A stretch of 64,000 nt of DNA from Ideonella sp. (GTDB taxonomy: Bacteria > Pseudomonadota > Gammaproteobacteria > Burkholderiales > Burkholderiaceae_C). The stretch lies in contig JADKIA010000027.1 of the NCBI GenBank assembly GCA_016721465.1, positions 372,001 to 436,000 on the forward strand, read 5' to 3'. The notes beneath the pieces are model-generated. The model saw only the letters and a list, made by a program, of their open reading frames with translations, ran no database searches and had not been told where the DNA came from. The translations under genes and the position numbers were made by a program. This document shows positions 35,071 through 44,020 of the stretch, one piece after another (within the stretch, counting starts at the first letter, position 1; each line of letters opens with the position of its first letter).

Positions 35071-36054
35071 CTAGCGAATCACCTCGGTGGCCTGCAACAG
35101 CACCGTCTGCGGCATGCTCAACCCAAGGGCCTTGGCGGTCTTCAGATTGATCGTCAGGTCGGTCTTGGTGGGGCCCTGCACCGGCAGGCCTTCGGGCTTC
35201 GCGCCGCGCAGAATGCGGTCCACATAGTCCGCCGCCGCATGGTATTGCGCCACCGAATCCGGCCCATACGACATCAGGCCGCCGCCGAGCACGTGCGTCT
35301 TTGTCCAGTAGATGGCTGGCAAGCGAAACTTGCTCGCCAAACCGACGATCAGGTCGCTGCTGACGATCGAAAACGAGCTGGCCGACACGATCAGTCCGCC
35401 GTTGGGTGTTCTGGATTCGGCTTCGATGGCCCGCTCGATGTCTGCGACGTTGCGGATTGCCGCAGCCGTGGGCTGCACGTTCAGTGTCTTGGCGCCGGCC
35501 ATGAAGGCGCGCACGAATCCCGCGAAATTGTGGTTCGCCGGATCGCCCAGCAAGGTGACGTGCGCGATGCCCGGCGCCGCTTCGCGCAGCAGCTGCAACC
35601 ACTTGCCACCGATGTCGTACTCGAAGGGCGTGAACCCGGTCACGTTGCCACCCGGGTGCGCCAGGCTGCTGACGAAGCCACCGGCGACAGGGTCGGTGAT
35701 GTTCACGAAAACGATCGGGAGCTTGACCTTGAGGTCCCTCAACGCATTCAGGGCGATCGTGCCCCCCGAAAAGATCACGTCCGGTGCGAGGCCGGCCAGT
35801 TCGGCCGCATGCGCGCGTGCCTGTGCAGCGTCGCCATTCGCCCAGCGGTACTCGACCAGCAGGGTCTTGCCTTCGACCCAAGCCCTTTCCTGCAACCCCT
35901 CGCGCAGGCCAGCCAGATCGGACTTGGACGACTGACTGGTGGACGACGTGCTGATCAAGACGCCGATCCGCCGCGTTCGTTCTGGGCGTTGCGCGCTGGC
36001 CGCCAGCGGCGTTGCGCCGAGCGCCAACGCAAGTACAGCATCTCTTCGTTGCAT
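35071..36054 (-). CDS. ABC transporter substrate-binding protein (ABC_sub_bind family)
   Basis: Periplasmic binding protein of 327 residues with a signal peptide (RRDAVLALALGATPLAASAQ) and the typical IGVLISTSS start of the mature domain, as in the TrpX/YqiH-like family. The substrate is unknown. The C-terminus reads KALGLSMPQTVLLQATEVIR. No permease or ATPase gene is nearby, so it is an orphan or uses a distant transporter. It is flanked by two remnants of related copies. Confidence 0.88.
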   Translation of the reverse strand: MQRRDAVLALALGATPLAASAQRPERTRRIGVLISTSSTSQSSKSDLAGLREGLQERAWVEGKTLLVEYRWANGDAAQARAHAAELAGLAPDVIFSGGTIALNALRDLKVKLPIVFVNITDPVAGGFVSSLAHPGGNVTGFTPFEYDIGGKWLQLLREAAPGIAHVTLLGDPANHNFAGFVRAFMAGAKTLNVQPTAAAIRNVADIERAIEAESRTPNGGLIVSASSFSIVSSDLIVGLASKFRLPAIYWTKTHVLGGGLMSYGPDSVAQYHAAADYVDRILRGAKPEGLPVQGPTKTDLTINLKTAKALGLSMPQTVLLQATEVIR

Positions 36055-36091
36055 CCTGTCCTTCTTGTCCGTGCGGGCGGCCGCCCCGCGG

Positions 36092-36424
36092 TCACTCGAT
36101 CAGTTCATCAGCACGCAGCCGCATTGCCGAGGGTATCGCCAAGCCCATGGCTTTCGCCGCCTTCAGGTTGATGATCAGCTCGAACCGGGTCGGCTGCTCG
36201 ACCGGCAGGTCGGCGGGCTTGGCGCCTTTCAATATTCTGTCGATGTAACGCGCCGACTGGCGCCAGATATCCACCAGGTCCGCGCCGTACGAGGCCAGTC
36301 CGCCCGCGGCGACGTACGGTCGCAGATCGAACATCGCCGGCAGACGGTAGCGTGCGGCCAGTTCGGTGATGCGCAAACGGTTGACGTAGGCATGGCGGCC
36401 GGTGAGGCCAGGCAAGCTTAGCAT
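36092..36424 (-). pseudogene. Truncated ABC substrate-binding protein
   Basis: A 110-residue frame aligns only with the C-terminal third of the neighbouring binding protein (for example YRLPAMFDLRPYVAAGGLAS, and KAAKAMGLAIPSAMRLRADE). The signal peptide and the first domain are absent, and the sequence just upstream belongs to an unrelated gene remnant on the other strand. It is therefore a 5'-truncated copy, probably non-functional. Confidence 0.8.
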
Positions 36425-36441
36425 CAGCGGGGCCCGCAGTC

Positions 36442-37430
36442 GTGATGAGTGACCGTGCCAGCGCCACAGTTCGGCTGGCGGTGCATGTCGACGTCAAGCA
36501 CGTGCTTGCGCAACCGCGCCGAGGCGATGCGACCGCAGGGAACCTGCGCAACATGCTGCTGCACGGGGTGAACGAAACCGAGTTCGAAATCTTCCACGGC
36601 AACACACCGACCAACGACTGGGGGATGCTGCGCGAGCTGAACTCGGCCAAGAAGCCGGACGACGTGCCGTTCATCAACGCGGCGGCATTGGCGGTAGCGC
36701 AGTCCACAAAGGCCAGCGGCTTGGACTTCCTGCAAGCGGTGGTGCTGGGCGACGAAGTCTCCACCCGCATCGGCGTCGTGATGGGCCGCCCGCACGGCCA
36801 GTTCTGGCACAACACCGGGACCATGGGCAGCTTTGGCGCTGCAGCAGCGGCAGGCGGCTTGACGCGCCTGGACGAAGACGCCTGCGCGCAGGCCCTGGCG
36901 CTGGCCGCCACCTGCACCGCCGGTCTGCAGCAGGCGTTTCGCTCGGAGGCCATGGCCAAGCCGCTGCATGCCGGCCGTGCGGCAGAAGCCGGCGTGCTGG
37001 CCCTGCAGCAGCAACACGGCTTCACGCCCGCCGACATCGAGGCCGTGCACCTGGGCGTGTACCAATCCACGTTGGACATTGCACAGCACGTGGACCCGCA
37101 GACCGCCGACCAGGCCCGCTTCAGCCTGCACGACATGGTGGCCAGCGCGTTGGTGCACGGCAGCGTCCATCTGTCCGCCTTCGAGCCCGATCGCCTGAAC
37201 GACCCGGCCACGCGCGCCCTGATGCAGCGCATCAGCAAGGCGTTGGACGCGGAAGTGGATGCCGGCTGTCCCGGCCGCCGGGCTGCGCGGGTGACCATCA
37301 CGCTGCGCGACGGCCGCGTGCTGACCCACCTGCAGCCCGACCGCAAGGGTGACCCCGAACTGCCCCTGTCCATCGCGGCTGCCCCGCTGCGGCGTTCAGG
37401 CCATGCTCGAGGCCCAGCATTGCAACCAGG
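36442..37430 (+). pseudogene. MmgE/PrpD-family remnant
   Basis: The central part matches MmgE/PrpD proteins (2-methylcitrate dehydratase and relatives): GLDFLQAVVLGDEVSTRIG, GQFWHNTGTMGSFGAAAAAG, and AMAKPLHAGRAAEAG. The N-terminal region with the usual early helices is replaced by unrelated-looking sequence. Toward the 3' end the likely reading continues in another frame (CGVQAMLEAQHCNQGG near 37390-37430), showing a frameshift or deletion. The plus-strand frame that runs on to 37584 is antisense to tcuB. It is judged a decayed gene linked to the adjacent tricarballylate/citrate genes. Confidence 0.7.
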
Positions 37431-37484
37431 GTGGCGGCGGTCAGTTGGCTGCGCTTCTTGGATCCTGTTTCAGGGAGAGCGGTA

Positions 37485-38681
37485 TCAGTCGTCGGCCAAC
37501 TTCAGCCGGCTGGGTTGGCGCTTCTCGATGGCCCACTTCAACAGCGCGGCGACGCGGAACACGCCATGGGCGAACTTGCCGTAGGGCAGGGTGGCGAACA
37601 GCGCCATCACCGCGCCCAGGTGCAGGCACAGCCACGTCACCAAGGCCGCGCTGCCATGGCTCAGCATGAGTGCCAGGCCGCTGGTGGCGACGAGGAACAG
37701 CAGAGCGATGAATCCGCGGTCCATCGGCTTCTGCGCGGCGTCCCCCTGCAGCGGATGGCGGCGCAGGTTCAGCCAACCCAGGCCGGCACTGCCCAGCGCC
37801 AGGCTGACGCCGCCCACCGTGCCCAGCAACTTGGGCAGGCTGTCGAAGGCGTACGGCGCCTGCCAGCCCAGGACATAGTGGTAGAGCGTGGCCACGCTGG
37901 TCGCTGCAAAGCACAGCATGAAGCCGTAAAAGGTGGCGTGGTGGGCGCGCCGGCGCCACAGGGTGAAGGCGTCGTCGTCGTTGTTGCAGCCTTCGCCATG
38001 GCCGCCGCCCAGGTAGGTCAGCCGCAGCGCGGTGTTGCCGGCTTCGGCCAGCGCGGGCGCGCTGGCGCTGCCAGGGGCCGCGTCGCGCCAGAAGCCGCGC
38101 ACACCCAGCGTCAGCGCCAGCACCGCCCAGCCGAAGACAGGCGCGAAGAGCGCCACCATCAGGTTGTGCGGAAAGACCGCGTAGAAGCCACCGGTGCTCG
38201 GCGCCTGCCACAGCGCGTTCAGCCCACCCTGGCGCATCACCGCCAGCAGCAGAAACAGCGCCAGCCCGGCGGCCAGTGCCAACGCCAGCGTCAGGCCGTT
38301 GCGTTGGTAGAGCCGGCCCAGCGACGGCGGCCACGCGTAGTCCGCATAGGTCTGGCCTCTCACACGGGCCATGGCCTGCGGCACGTTGACGGCAAATTCA
38401 TGCGGTGGCGCGTACTGGCAAGCATGCAGGCAGGCGCCGCAGTTGTGGCACAGGTTGGCCAGGTAGTGCGCGTCGGCCGGGCTGAACGCCAGCCGGCGCG
38501 TCATCGCCGGGAACACAGCGCAGAAGCCCTCGCAGTAGCGGCAGGCATTGCAGATCTGCATCACCCGCGCCACCTCGGACTCATCGGCCGTGGCGGCACG
38601 GATCGGGATCACGCGTGGCGCGCCCGGTCTGCCGTCGCCCAAGGTGGACGCCTCGCGCACCAGCGACTCAAGCGGCGACAT
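37485..38681 (-). CDS. tcuB: Tricarballylate utilization protein TcuB (4Fe-4S, membrane)
   Basis: Membrane iron-sulfur protein that re-oxidises TcuA, passing electrons to the quinone pool. The product has 398 residues. Two ferredoxin-like clusters are visible near the N-terminus (CNACRYCEGFC and CHNCGACLHACQ), followed by about six membrane helices with His residues. The ATG at 38681 gives the usual start MSPLESLVREAS; the longer upstream frame overlaps tcuA. It overlaps tcuA by 14 bp, so the two are co-transcribed. Confidence 0.92.
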   Translation of the reverse strand: MSPLESLVREASTLGDGRPGAPRVIPIRAATADESEVARVMQICNACRYCEGFCAVFPAMTRRLAFSPADAHYLANLCHNCGACLHACQYAPPHEFAVNVPQAMARVRGQTYADYAWPPSLGRLYQRNGLTLALALAAGLALFLLLAVMRQGGLNALWQAPSTGGFYAVFPHNLMVALFAPVFGWAVLALTLGVRGFWRDAAPGSASAPALAEAGNTALRLTYLGGGHGEGCNNDDDAFTLWRRRAHHATFYGFMLCFAATSVATLYHYVLGWQAPYAFDSLPKLLGTVGGVSLALGSAGLGWLNLRRHPLQGDAAQKPMDRGFIALLFLVATSGLALMLSHGSAALVTWLCLHLGAVMALFATLPYGKFAHGVFRVAALLKWAIEKRQPSRLKLADD

Positions 38682-40086
38682 GTGCGCTTTCTTCGGTGCG
38701 GCCACGGTGGCCGGTGGCCGCTGCGGCCTGGGTGCCGGCGATGCGGCCAAAGGCCGTGCCGATGGACATGCCGACGCCAGCGGTGTAGCCCTGGCCAAGC
38801 ACATTGCCGGCCATCATTTCGCCGGCGACGAACAGATTGGCGCTGGGCCGGCCGCCGAATTGCACTGCGGTGCTGGCTCCAACCTTCAGTCCAAGGTAGG
38901 TGAAGGTCACGCCCGGCCGCAAGGCGTAGCCGTAGAACGGTGGCGTGTCGATCGGCAAGGCCCAGTGCGTCTTTGCCGGCGCCAGGCCTTCGGTGTGGCA
39001 GTCGTCGAGCTGGGTGTGGTTGAAGTGGCCGATGCGGCAGGCCGCGTTGAAGTCGGCCAGCGTGCGAGCGAAGCGCTCAGGCGCCAGACCGAGCTTGCTT
39101 GCCAGTTCCGGCAGGCTGTCGGCCTGCACGCCGTCGAATACGGGCGGCATGAAGCGGCCCACTGCCTTGGCGTCGACAATGCTGTAGCCGATCTGTCCCG
39201 GCTGCTGGGCCACCAGCCGGCCCCAGATGGCGTAGCGCTTGGGCCAGAAGTCCTCGCCTTCGTCGTAGAAGCGCTCGGCGTTGCGGTTGAGGACGACACC
39301 GAGCGAGACGCAGTCCAGCCGGGTGCAGATGCCGCCGTCGTACTGCGGCGCGCGGGCGTCGATGGCCACCATGTGGGCTTGCGTCGGGTCGCCGATGGTG
39401 TCTGCGCCCAGCGCCATCATTTGCTTGAGCAGCACGCCGGTGTTGAAACGGGTGCCACGGATCAGGAAGTTGTCGGCCGGCCATTCGCCGTTGGCGTTCT
39501 GGCCCCAGGCTTCGCGCAGCCAGCTGCGGTTGGATTCGAAGCCGCCTGCGGCCAGTACGCAACTGCGTGCGGCGATGCGTTCGTTGCCGACCCAGGCGGC
39601 GACGAAGCGGTCGCCATCGAGCTCGATGCGCTCGACCGGTGATTCATAGCGCACCTGCACGCCCAGCCGCTGCGCGCTGCGGTAGTAGGCATTGACCAGC
39701 GCCTTGCCGCCGCCCATGAAGAAGGCGTTGGTGCGCGCCACGTGCAGCGCGCCGGACAGTGGTGGCTGGAAGTGCACGCCATGCTTGCGCATCCAGGGCC
39801 GGCAGGTCGCCGAGGCGCGGATCACCAGCCTCGCCAGCGCCTCGTCGGTCTTGCCGCCCGTGACCTTCAGCAGGTCCTGCCAGTACTCTTCTTCAGGGTA
39901 GGCCTCGATCAGCACGTCCTGCGGCGCATCGTGCATGCAGCGCAGATTGCGCACGTGCATCGAATTGCCGCCGCGCCAGGCCTGCGGCGCGGCTTCGAGC
40001 AGCAGCGCGCTGGCACCGGCCTCGCGTGCCATCAGCGCGGCACACAAGGCCGCGTTGCCGCCGCCGATGACCAGAACATCCACCAC
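38668..40086 (-). CDS. tcuA: FAD-dependent tricarballylate dehydrogenase TcuA
   Basis: Flavoprotein that oxidises tricarballylate to cis-aconitate, 472 residues. The N-terminal FAD motif reads VLVIGGGNAALCAALMA, and fumarate-reductase-like segments follow (AGGFESNRSWLREAWG, and the C-terminal VAGEMMAGNVLGQGYTAGVG). It precedes tcuB. The usual regulator is a LysR-type protein; the LysR gene just upstream is broken, so the pair may be unregulated or silent. Confidence 0.92.
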   Translation of the reverse strand: MVDVLVIGGGNAALCAALMAREAGASALLLEAAPQAWRGGNSMHVRNLRCMHDAPQDVLIEAYPEEEYWQDLLKVTGGKTDEALARLVIRASATCRPWMRKHGVHFQPPLSGALHVARTNAFFMGGGKALVNAYYRSAQRLGVQVRYESPVERIELDGDRFVAAWVGNERIAARSCVLAAGGFESNRSWLREAWGQNANGEWPADNFLIRGTRFNTGVLLKQMMALGADTIGDPTQAHMVAIDARAPQYDGGICTRLDCVSLGVVLNRNAERFYDEGEDFWPKRYAIWGRLVAQQPGQIGYSIVDAKAVGRFMPPVFDGVQADSLPELASKLGLAPERFARTLADFNAACRIGHFNHTQLDDCHTEGLAPAKTHWALPIDTPPFYGYALRPGVTFTYLGLKVGASTAVQFGGRPSANLFVAGEMMAGNVLGQGYTAGVGMSIGTAFGRIAGTQAAAATGHRGRTEESAHVAA

Positions 40087-40163
40087 GTCGCCTCTCCTTC
40101 AAGCCTGCCGGCACTGTAGGCAGGCGGCCGGCTGGCCGCCAGAGCGATCGCGGCAAGGGGGTT

Positions 40164-40626
40164 TCAGGATTCGTGAAACGAGGCGCCGATCCAGCGGCCC
40201 TCGGCCACCAGCGAACGAGCCACCTCGGTCAACACCACGCGGGTGGCCAGCGCGGCGGGGGCCAGTTCGTCGTCCGACAAACTGCCCAGCAGGTTGGGCC
40301 GTCGTAGGCGGGCCGGGCAAACCACGCAGGCCCATCGCACAGAGCCGCTCCTGCAGCAGCGGCAGCACGCTCCAGCCCTGCGCAGCCAGCACGGCATGGT
40401 CCGCATGGCGCAGCGCCAACTGGGCGTGGCGCCAGAAGGCCAGCCCGGCATCGGTGGGCAGCACGCCCTTGGAGGTGCGCTGCAGCAGCCGGGTCGACAA
40501 CTCGCCTTCGAGTCGGCTGATTTGCTGGCTCAGGGCCGAGGTGACGACACCCAAGGCGGCCGCGGCCTGGCTGAAGCTGCCGTGTTCGACGACCTTGACG
40601 AAGTAGCGAAGCTGGCGGAGTTCCAT
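40164..40626 (-). pseudogene. LysR-family regulator with internal deletion and frameshift
   Basis: The N-terminal helix-turn-helix is complete from the ATG at 40626 (MELRQLRYFVKVVEHGSFSQ, then GVVTSALSQQISRLEGELS) to about residue 85. Almost the whole effector domain is then missing. A typical LysR C-terminus (PNLLGSLSDDELAPAALATR to the TGA near 40164) follows in a different frame. The gene lies next to tcuA and probably encoded its regulator, TcuR-like. It cannot make a functional sensor. Confidence 0.8.
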
Positions 40627-41042
40627 GGGCGGAGTTTTCCACGGGATTGTGGTCCCACAGGCCATGTGGGAGCCGACGGGCCCTGGCACGCCAACGCGGC
40701 GAGTCGGTTGATCGGAGGAGGGGTTTGCAAAGGACTTCTCGTCTCCCCCCCCATGGAATCGAAACCAAGCGTGGCATTGCGGCGGGAGGCGACGTTCGGC
40801 GTGGCGGCTTGAGCGACTCTGACCGGCCAACGACATGATGGTGCTGACGGCACAGGGCCGACGCTCGCCGATTGCACTGACGGTCGCGCTGTGTTTCTCG
40901 ACACAAGGGCGCGAAAGTAGCACGGCCTGGGGCCTCGTGAACCTCCATGGGCCACTCGACCTGCCGAGCGCCAACGACCGTGCCCAGCCAACCCTGTTGC
41001 CGCCTTTGGCCGCATCGTCTGCTGCAGCGGGACCATGTCTGT
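40627..41042. other. Gap without a recognisable gene
   Basis: About 415 bp between the broken LysR gene and dadA. Short frames exist on both strands, but none shows a family pattern. A GGTCCCACAGG...CATGTGGGA inverted segment near 40650-40672 could be a regulator site. It may be decayed sequence. Confidence 0.5.
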
Positions 41043-42329
41043 TCATTCGCCAGAGAAGGCGAAGTCCACCTCGGGCTTCAGCCCGCTGACAATGCGCGCG
41101 ATGCTCTTGCCCGAGCCGCAGGAGTGCGTCCAGCCCAGCGTGCCGTGGCCCGTGTTGAGGAACAGGTTGGGCAGCTTGCTGCGGCCGATGATCGGCACGT
41201 TGCTCGGCGTCGCGGGCCGCAAGCCGGTCCAGAACTGCGCCTGCTCGCTGTCGCCGGCACCGGGGAAGAGTTGCTCGACGCGCTTGACGATCGCCTCGCA
41301 GCGCACGCGGTTCAAGTCGCGGTCGTAGCCGTTGAGCTCGGCCGTGCCGGCGATGCGCAGACGGTCTCCACCCGGCGCCGCAGGCGTCGGCCGCGTGGTC
41401 AATCGCGAGAACACCAGCTTGTACTCGTCGTCGGTCAGCGACACCTGGTGCGCCATCGACGCGTCCTTCACCGGCATCGTCACTGAATAACCCTTGGCCG
41501 GGTAGATCGGCAGCGAGATGCCCAGAGGCTGCGCGTACAGCGGCGACAGACTGCCCATTGCCAATACATAGGCGTCGGCACGCAGGCGCTGGAAGCGGCC
41601 TTCGCTGTCGGTGGCTTCGACGTGTTCGATCTTGCCGCCGGCTTCGCGCAATGCCGTCACGGTGTGGCTGAGCAGGAACTGCACGCCGTCGGCCTCGCAA
41701 CGCTTGACCAGTTCGCGCGCGAAGCGATTCGCGTCGCCCGATTCGTCTTCAGCCGTGTAGGTGGCGCCGGCCAGCTGCGGGCGGATGTGGCGCAGCGCGG
41801 GCTCGAGTTTCACCGCCTCGTCGGCCGAGATCACCCGCCGGTCGCAGCCCAGCGCGCGCATCTGCGCGGCCGGCGCTTCGGCGCCGTCGAACTCCTTCTG
41901 GCTGGTGTAGAAATGCAGGATGCCCTGCGTGCGCTCGTCGTAGGCGATGCCGATGTCGCGCCGCAGCTGTTGCAGCGTGTCGCGGCTGTAGGTGCCCAGG
42001 CGCACGATCTGCTCGATGTTGTGCCGCGTACGCGCGGGCGTGCACTCACGCAGGAACTGCAGCCCCCAAAGCCATTGCCGCATGTCGGCACGGATGCGAA
42101 ACAGCAGTGGCGCGTCTTCCTTGCCCAGCCACTTCAGCACCTTCAGCGGCGCACCGGGGTTGGCCCAGGGCTCGGCGTGGCTGACCGAGATCTGGCCGCC
42201 GTTGGCGAAGCTGGTTTCCGCGGCGGGCGAGGCCTGGCGATCGACGACGGTCACGTCGTGGCCCTGCTGGCGCAGGAAGTAGGCCGAGGTGACGCCGAGC
42301 AGGCCGGCGCCGAGCACGATGACTTTCAT
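41043..42329 (-). CDS. dadA: D-amino acid dehydrogenase DadA-like flavoprotein
   Basis: FAD-dependent D-amino acid dehydrogenase, 428 residues. The N-terminal FAD motif is MKVIVLGAGLLGVTSAYFL, with DadA-type segments TSFANGGQISVSHAEPWANP and, at the C-terminus, NTGHGTLGWTHSCGSGKSIA. The ATG at 42329 follows a TTGGAG site. A tandem glycine riboswitch lies directly upstream (42391-42572), so expression should respond to glycine. This suggests that glycine, or a mix of glycine and small D-amino acids, is the physiological substrate; that is inference. Confidence 0.93.
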   Translation of the reverse strand: MKVIVLGAGLLGVTSAYFLRQQGHDVTVVDRQASPAAETSFANGGQISVSHAEPWANPGAPLKVLKWLGKEDAPLLFRIRADMRQWLWGLQFLRECTPARTRHNIEQIVRLGTYSRDTLQQLRRDIGIAYDERTQGILHFYTSQKEFDGAEAPAAQMRALGCDRRVISADEAVKLEPALRHIRPQLAGATYTAEDESGDANRFARELVKRCEADGVQFLLSHTVTALREAGGKIEHVEATDSEGRFQRLRADAYVLAMGSLSPLYAQPLGISLPIYPAKGYSVTMPVKDASMAHQVSLTDDEYKLVFSRLTTRPTPAAPGGDRLRIAGTAELNGYDRDLNRVRCEAIVKRVEQLFPGAGDSEQAQFWTGLRPATPSNVPIIGRSKLPNLFLNTGHGTLGWTHSCGSGKSIARIVSGLKPEVDFAFSGE

Positions 42330-42390
42330 GAGAGAGCTCCAAGGAAGGATGGCGCGCACCGATCGAAGTCGATGTTCGCGAGCCGCTCCC

Positions 42391-42572
42391 CCTGTCCTTG
42401 GTACCTGAGAGATTCAACCGGGCCTTTCGGGCCGGGCCTTGCTCCTTCGGCGCTTCACGGGCGTGAAGACTCTCCAGACGGCGATGGTGGTGTGCAGTAC
42501 GGAACCTGAGCGTTCATGGGAGTTTGCGCCTTCGGTGGCTCCGGCCGTGGCTGGAGCGCTCTCCTGCAGGGT
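42391..42572 (-). ncRNA. Tandem glycine riboswitch
   Basis: Two consecutive glycine aptamers can be read on the minus strand. The first (42572 to about 42494) has GGAGAGCG, CACCGAAGGCGCAAAC and GCTCAGGTTCC. The second (about 42482 to 42391) has TGGAGAGTC, GCCGAAGGAGCAAG, AATCTCTCAGGTACC and AAGGACAG. These are the conserved core elements of the glycine riboswitch and the usual head-to-tail arrangement. It lies 61 bp before the dadA ATG. The expression platform (on or off) was not resolved. Confidence 0.92.
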
Positions 42573-42579
42573 AGGGATG

Positions 42580-42876
42580 CTATGACGCCGCGTCAGGCCC
42601 TTTCGCGGTGAGGAAACGTTCGGCCAGCAGCACCCGGTAGGCGCTGCCGATACCGATGTTGGCGTCGTTGAAGTCGCAGCCCGGGTTGTGGACCATGCAG
42701 CCCCCTTCGCTGGCGCCTTCGCCCGTGCCGTGGCCGATCAGCAGGCAGCTGCCGGGCAAGCGTTCGAGCATGAAGGCGAAGTCCTCGCTGCCGGTTTGCG
42801 GCGGGCCCTGCAGCGTGCCGTCAAACGTGCCCTGTTCCGCCGGGGGGTGCGCCGCGGCTTGCAGCAGGTGGGTCAC
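42580..42876 (-). pseudogene. M20 amidohydrolase C-terminal remnant
   Basis: A 98-residue frame equals the C-terminal end of an M20/hippurate-hydrolase-like peptidase: TGSEDFAFMLERLPGSCLLI, then GGCMVHNPGCDFND and AYRVLLAERFL. The first roughly 300 residues, with most metal ligands, are missing. It begins 8 bp after the stop of the Bug protein gene, so a deletion probably removed the 5' part of a Bug-linked amidohydrolase gene. Confidence 0.8.
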
Positions 42877-42883
42877 GACCGCC

Positions 42884-43870
42884 TCACTGCGGCTGCAGGT
42901 TGATCTGCTTGGCGATGGCGCGGTAGCGTGCGGCCTCGGTGTCGAAGAACTTCGCCGACTCGGCCAGCGTCATCGGCGCCGACGCGACCTGGGTCTGGGC
43001 CGCGAGTTGCGCGCGCACCGACGGATCCTGCAGTGTCTTGCCGATCGCGGCATGCAGGCGCACCACCACGTCTTCGGGGGTGTTCTTCGGCACCATGTAG
43101 CCGGTCCAGATCTTGTACGAGAAGTTCTTCAGCGCCTGGCCCTCGCTGGCGGCCGGCACGTTCTTCAGCAGCTCCGAGCGCTGCGCGCCGAGCTGGCCGA
43201 TCACCTTCAACCGGCCCTGCTCGGCCAGCGCGCCCATCGCCGCGCTGTAGACCAGCACTGCGAAGTCGACCTGGCCGCCACCGATGTCCTGCAGCAGCGG
43301 CGCATTGCCCTTGTAGGGCACGTGCGCCAGCTTGATGCCGGTGGACGCCTGCACGTTCTCCAGGATCAGGTGGTAGAGCGAACCGATGCCCACGCTGCCG
43401 TAGGTCAGCGGCTTGTCGGCCGACTTGCGCGCCAGTGCGATCAGTTCGTCCACGCTTTTCACCGGCAGGTCCTTGCGCGTCACGAACACCATCACCGCAT
43501 CGGCCACCGGGTGCACCAGGCGGAAGTCTTCTGTCTTCAACTTCACCGCGGCATTGGCCAGCGGCGACAGGATCACCTCGTTGGGCGAGCCCTGGAACAC
43601 GTAGTAGCCGTCGGCAGGCGCCGCCAGCACCTTCTGCGCCGCCATCGCGCCGCTCACGCCGCCCAAGTTCTCGACCAGCACCTGCTGCCCCAGCTCCTTG
43701 CCAAGCGGGTTGAAGAAGATGCGCGCGATCGCATCCGACGGGCCGCCCGCCGGGTACGGCACCATCAGGTTGACGGGCTTGGTCGGGTAGGCCTGCGCGA
43801 GGGCCAGGCCAGCGCCGAGCGCGAAGCCGGCCGACAGGACCCAGGACCGGAGAAGCTTGAACTTGGACAT
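42884..43870 (-). CDS. Bug-family tripartite tricarboxylate transporter binding protein
   Basis: Periplasmic solute-binding protein of the Bug/TctC family, 328 residues. A signal peptide (MSKFKLLRSWVLSAGFALGA, ending near ALAQA) is followed by the family start YPTKPVNLMVPYPAGGPSD. The ATG at 43870 follows an AAGGAG site; longer starts are less likely. Typical ligands are carboxylates. It is divergent from the LysR gene at 44021, which probably regulates it. Confidence 0.92.
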   Translation of the reverse strand: MSKFKLLRSWVLSAGFALGAGLALAQAYPTKPVNLMVPYPAGGPSDAIARIFFNPLGKELGQQVLVENLGGVSGAMAAQKVLAAPADGYYVFQGSPNEVILSPLANAAVKLKTEDFRLVHPVADAVMVFVTRKDLPVKSVDELIALARKSADKPLTYGSVGIGSLYHLILENVQASTGIKLAHVPYKGNAPLLQDIGGGQVDFAVLVYSAAMGALAEQGRLKVIGQLGAQRSELLKNVPAASEGQALKNFSYKIWTGYMVPKNTPEDVVVRLHAAIGKTLQDPSVRAQLAAQTQVASAPMTLAESAKFFDTEAARYRAIAKQINLQPQ

Positions 43871-43950
43871 GGGGAACTCCTTGAAGGGCGCGAAGGGTGG
43901 CCGGGGCAGGTGGCCGGGGCGGGAAGACGAGGCCAATGTAGGAGCGGCTC

Positions 43951-43990
43951 AATGCAAAGTCCAATGCATTGTTTTATCGATTATCATGAG
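43951..43990. promoter_or_regulatory. Possible LysR operator between the Bug and LysR genes
   Basis: The 150-bp divergent spacer has an AT-rich core with the palindrome CAATGCATTG (43962-43971), a second partial copy (TCAATGCAAAG) just before it, and ATCGAT after it. This is the expected place for a LysR-type autoregulatory site; the match to T-N11-A is only suggestive. Confidence 0.45.
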
Positions 43991-44020
43991 TTTTAAGCAC
44001 ATCCACGATCCCACCCAGCC

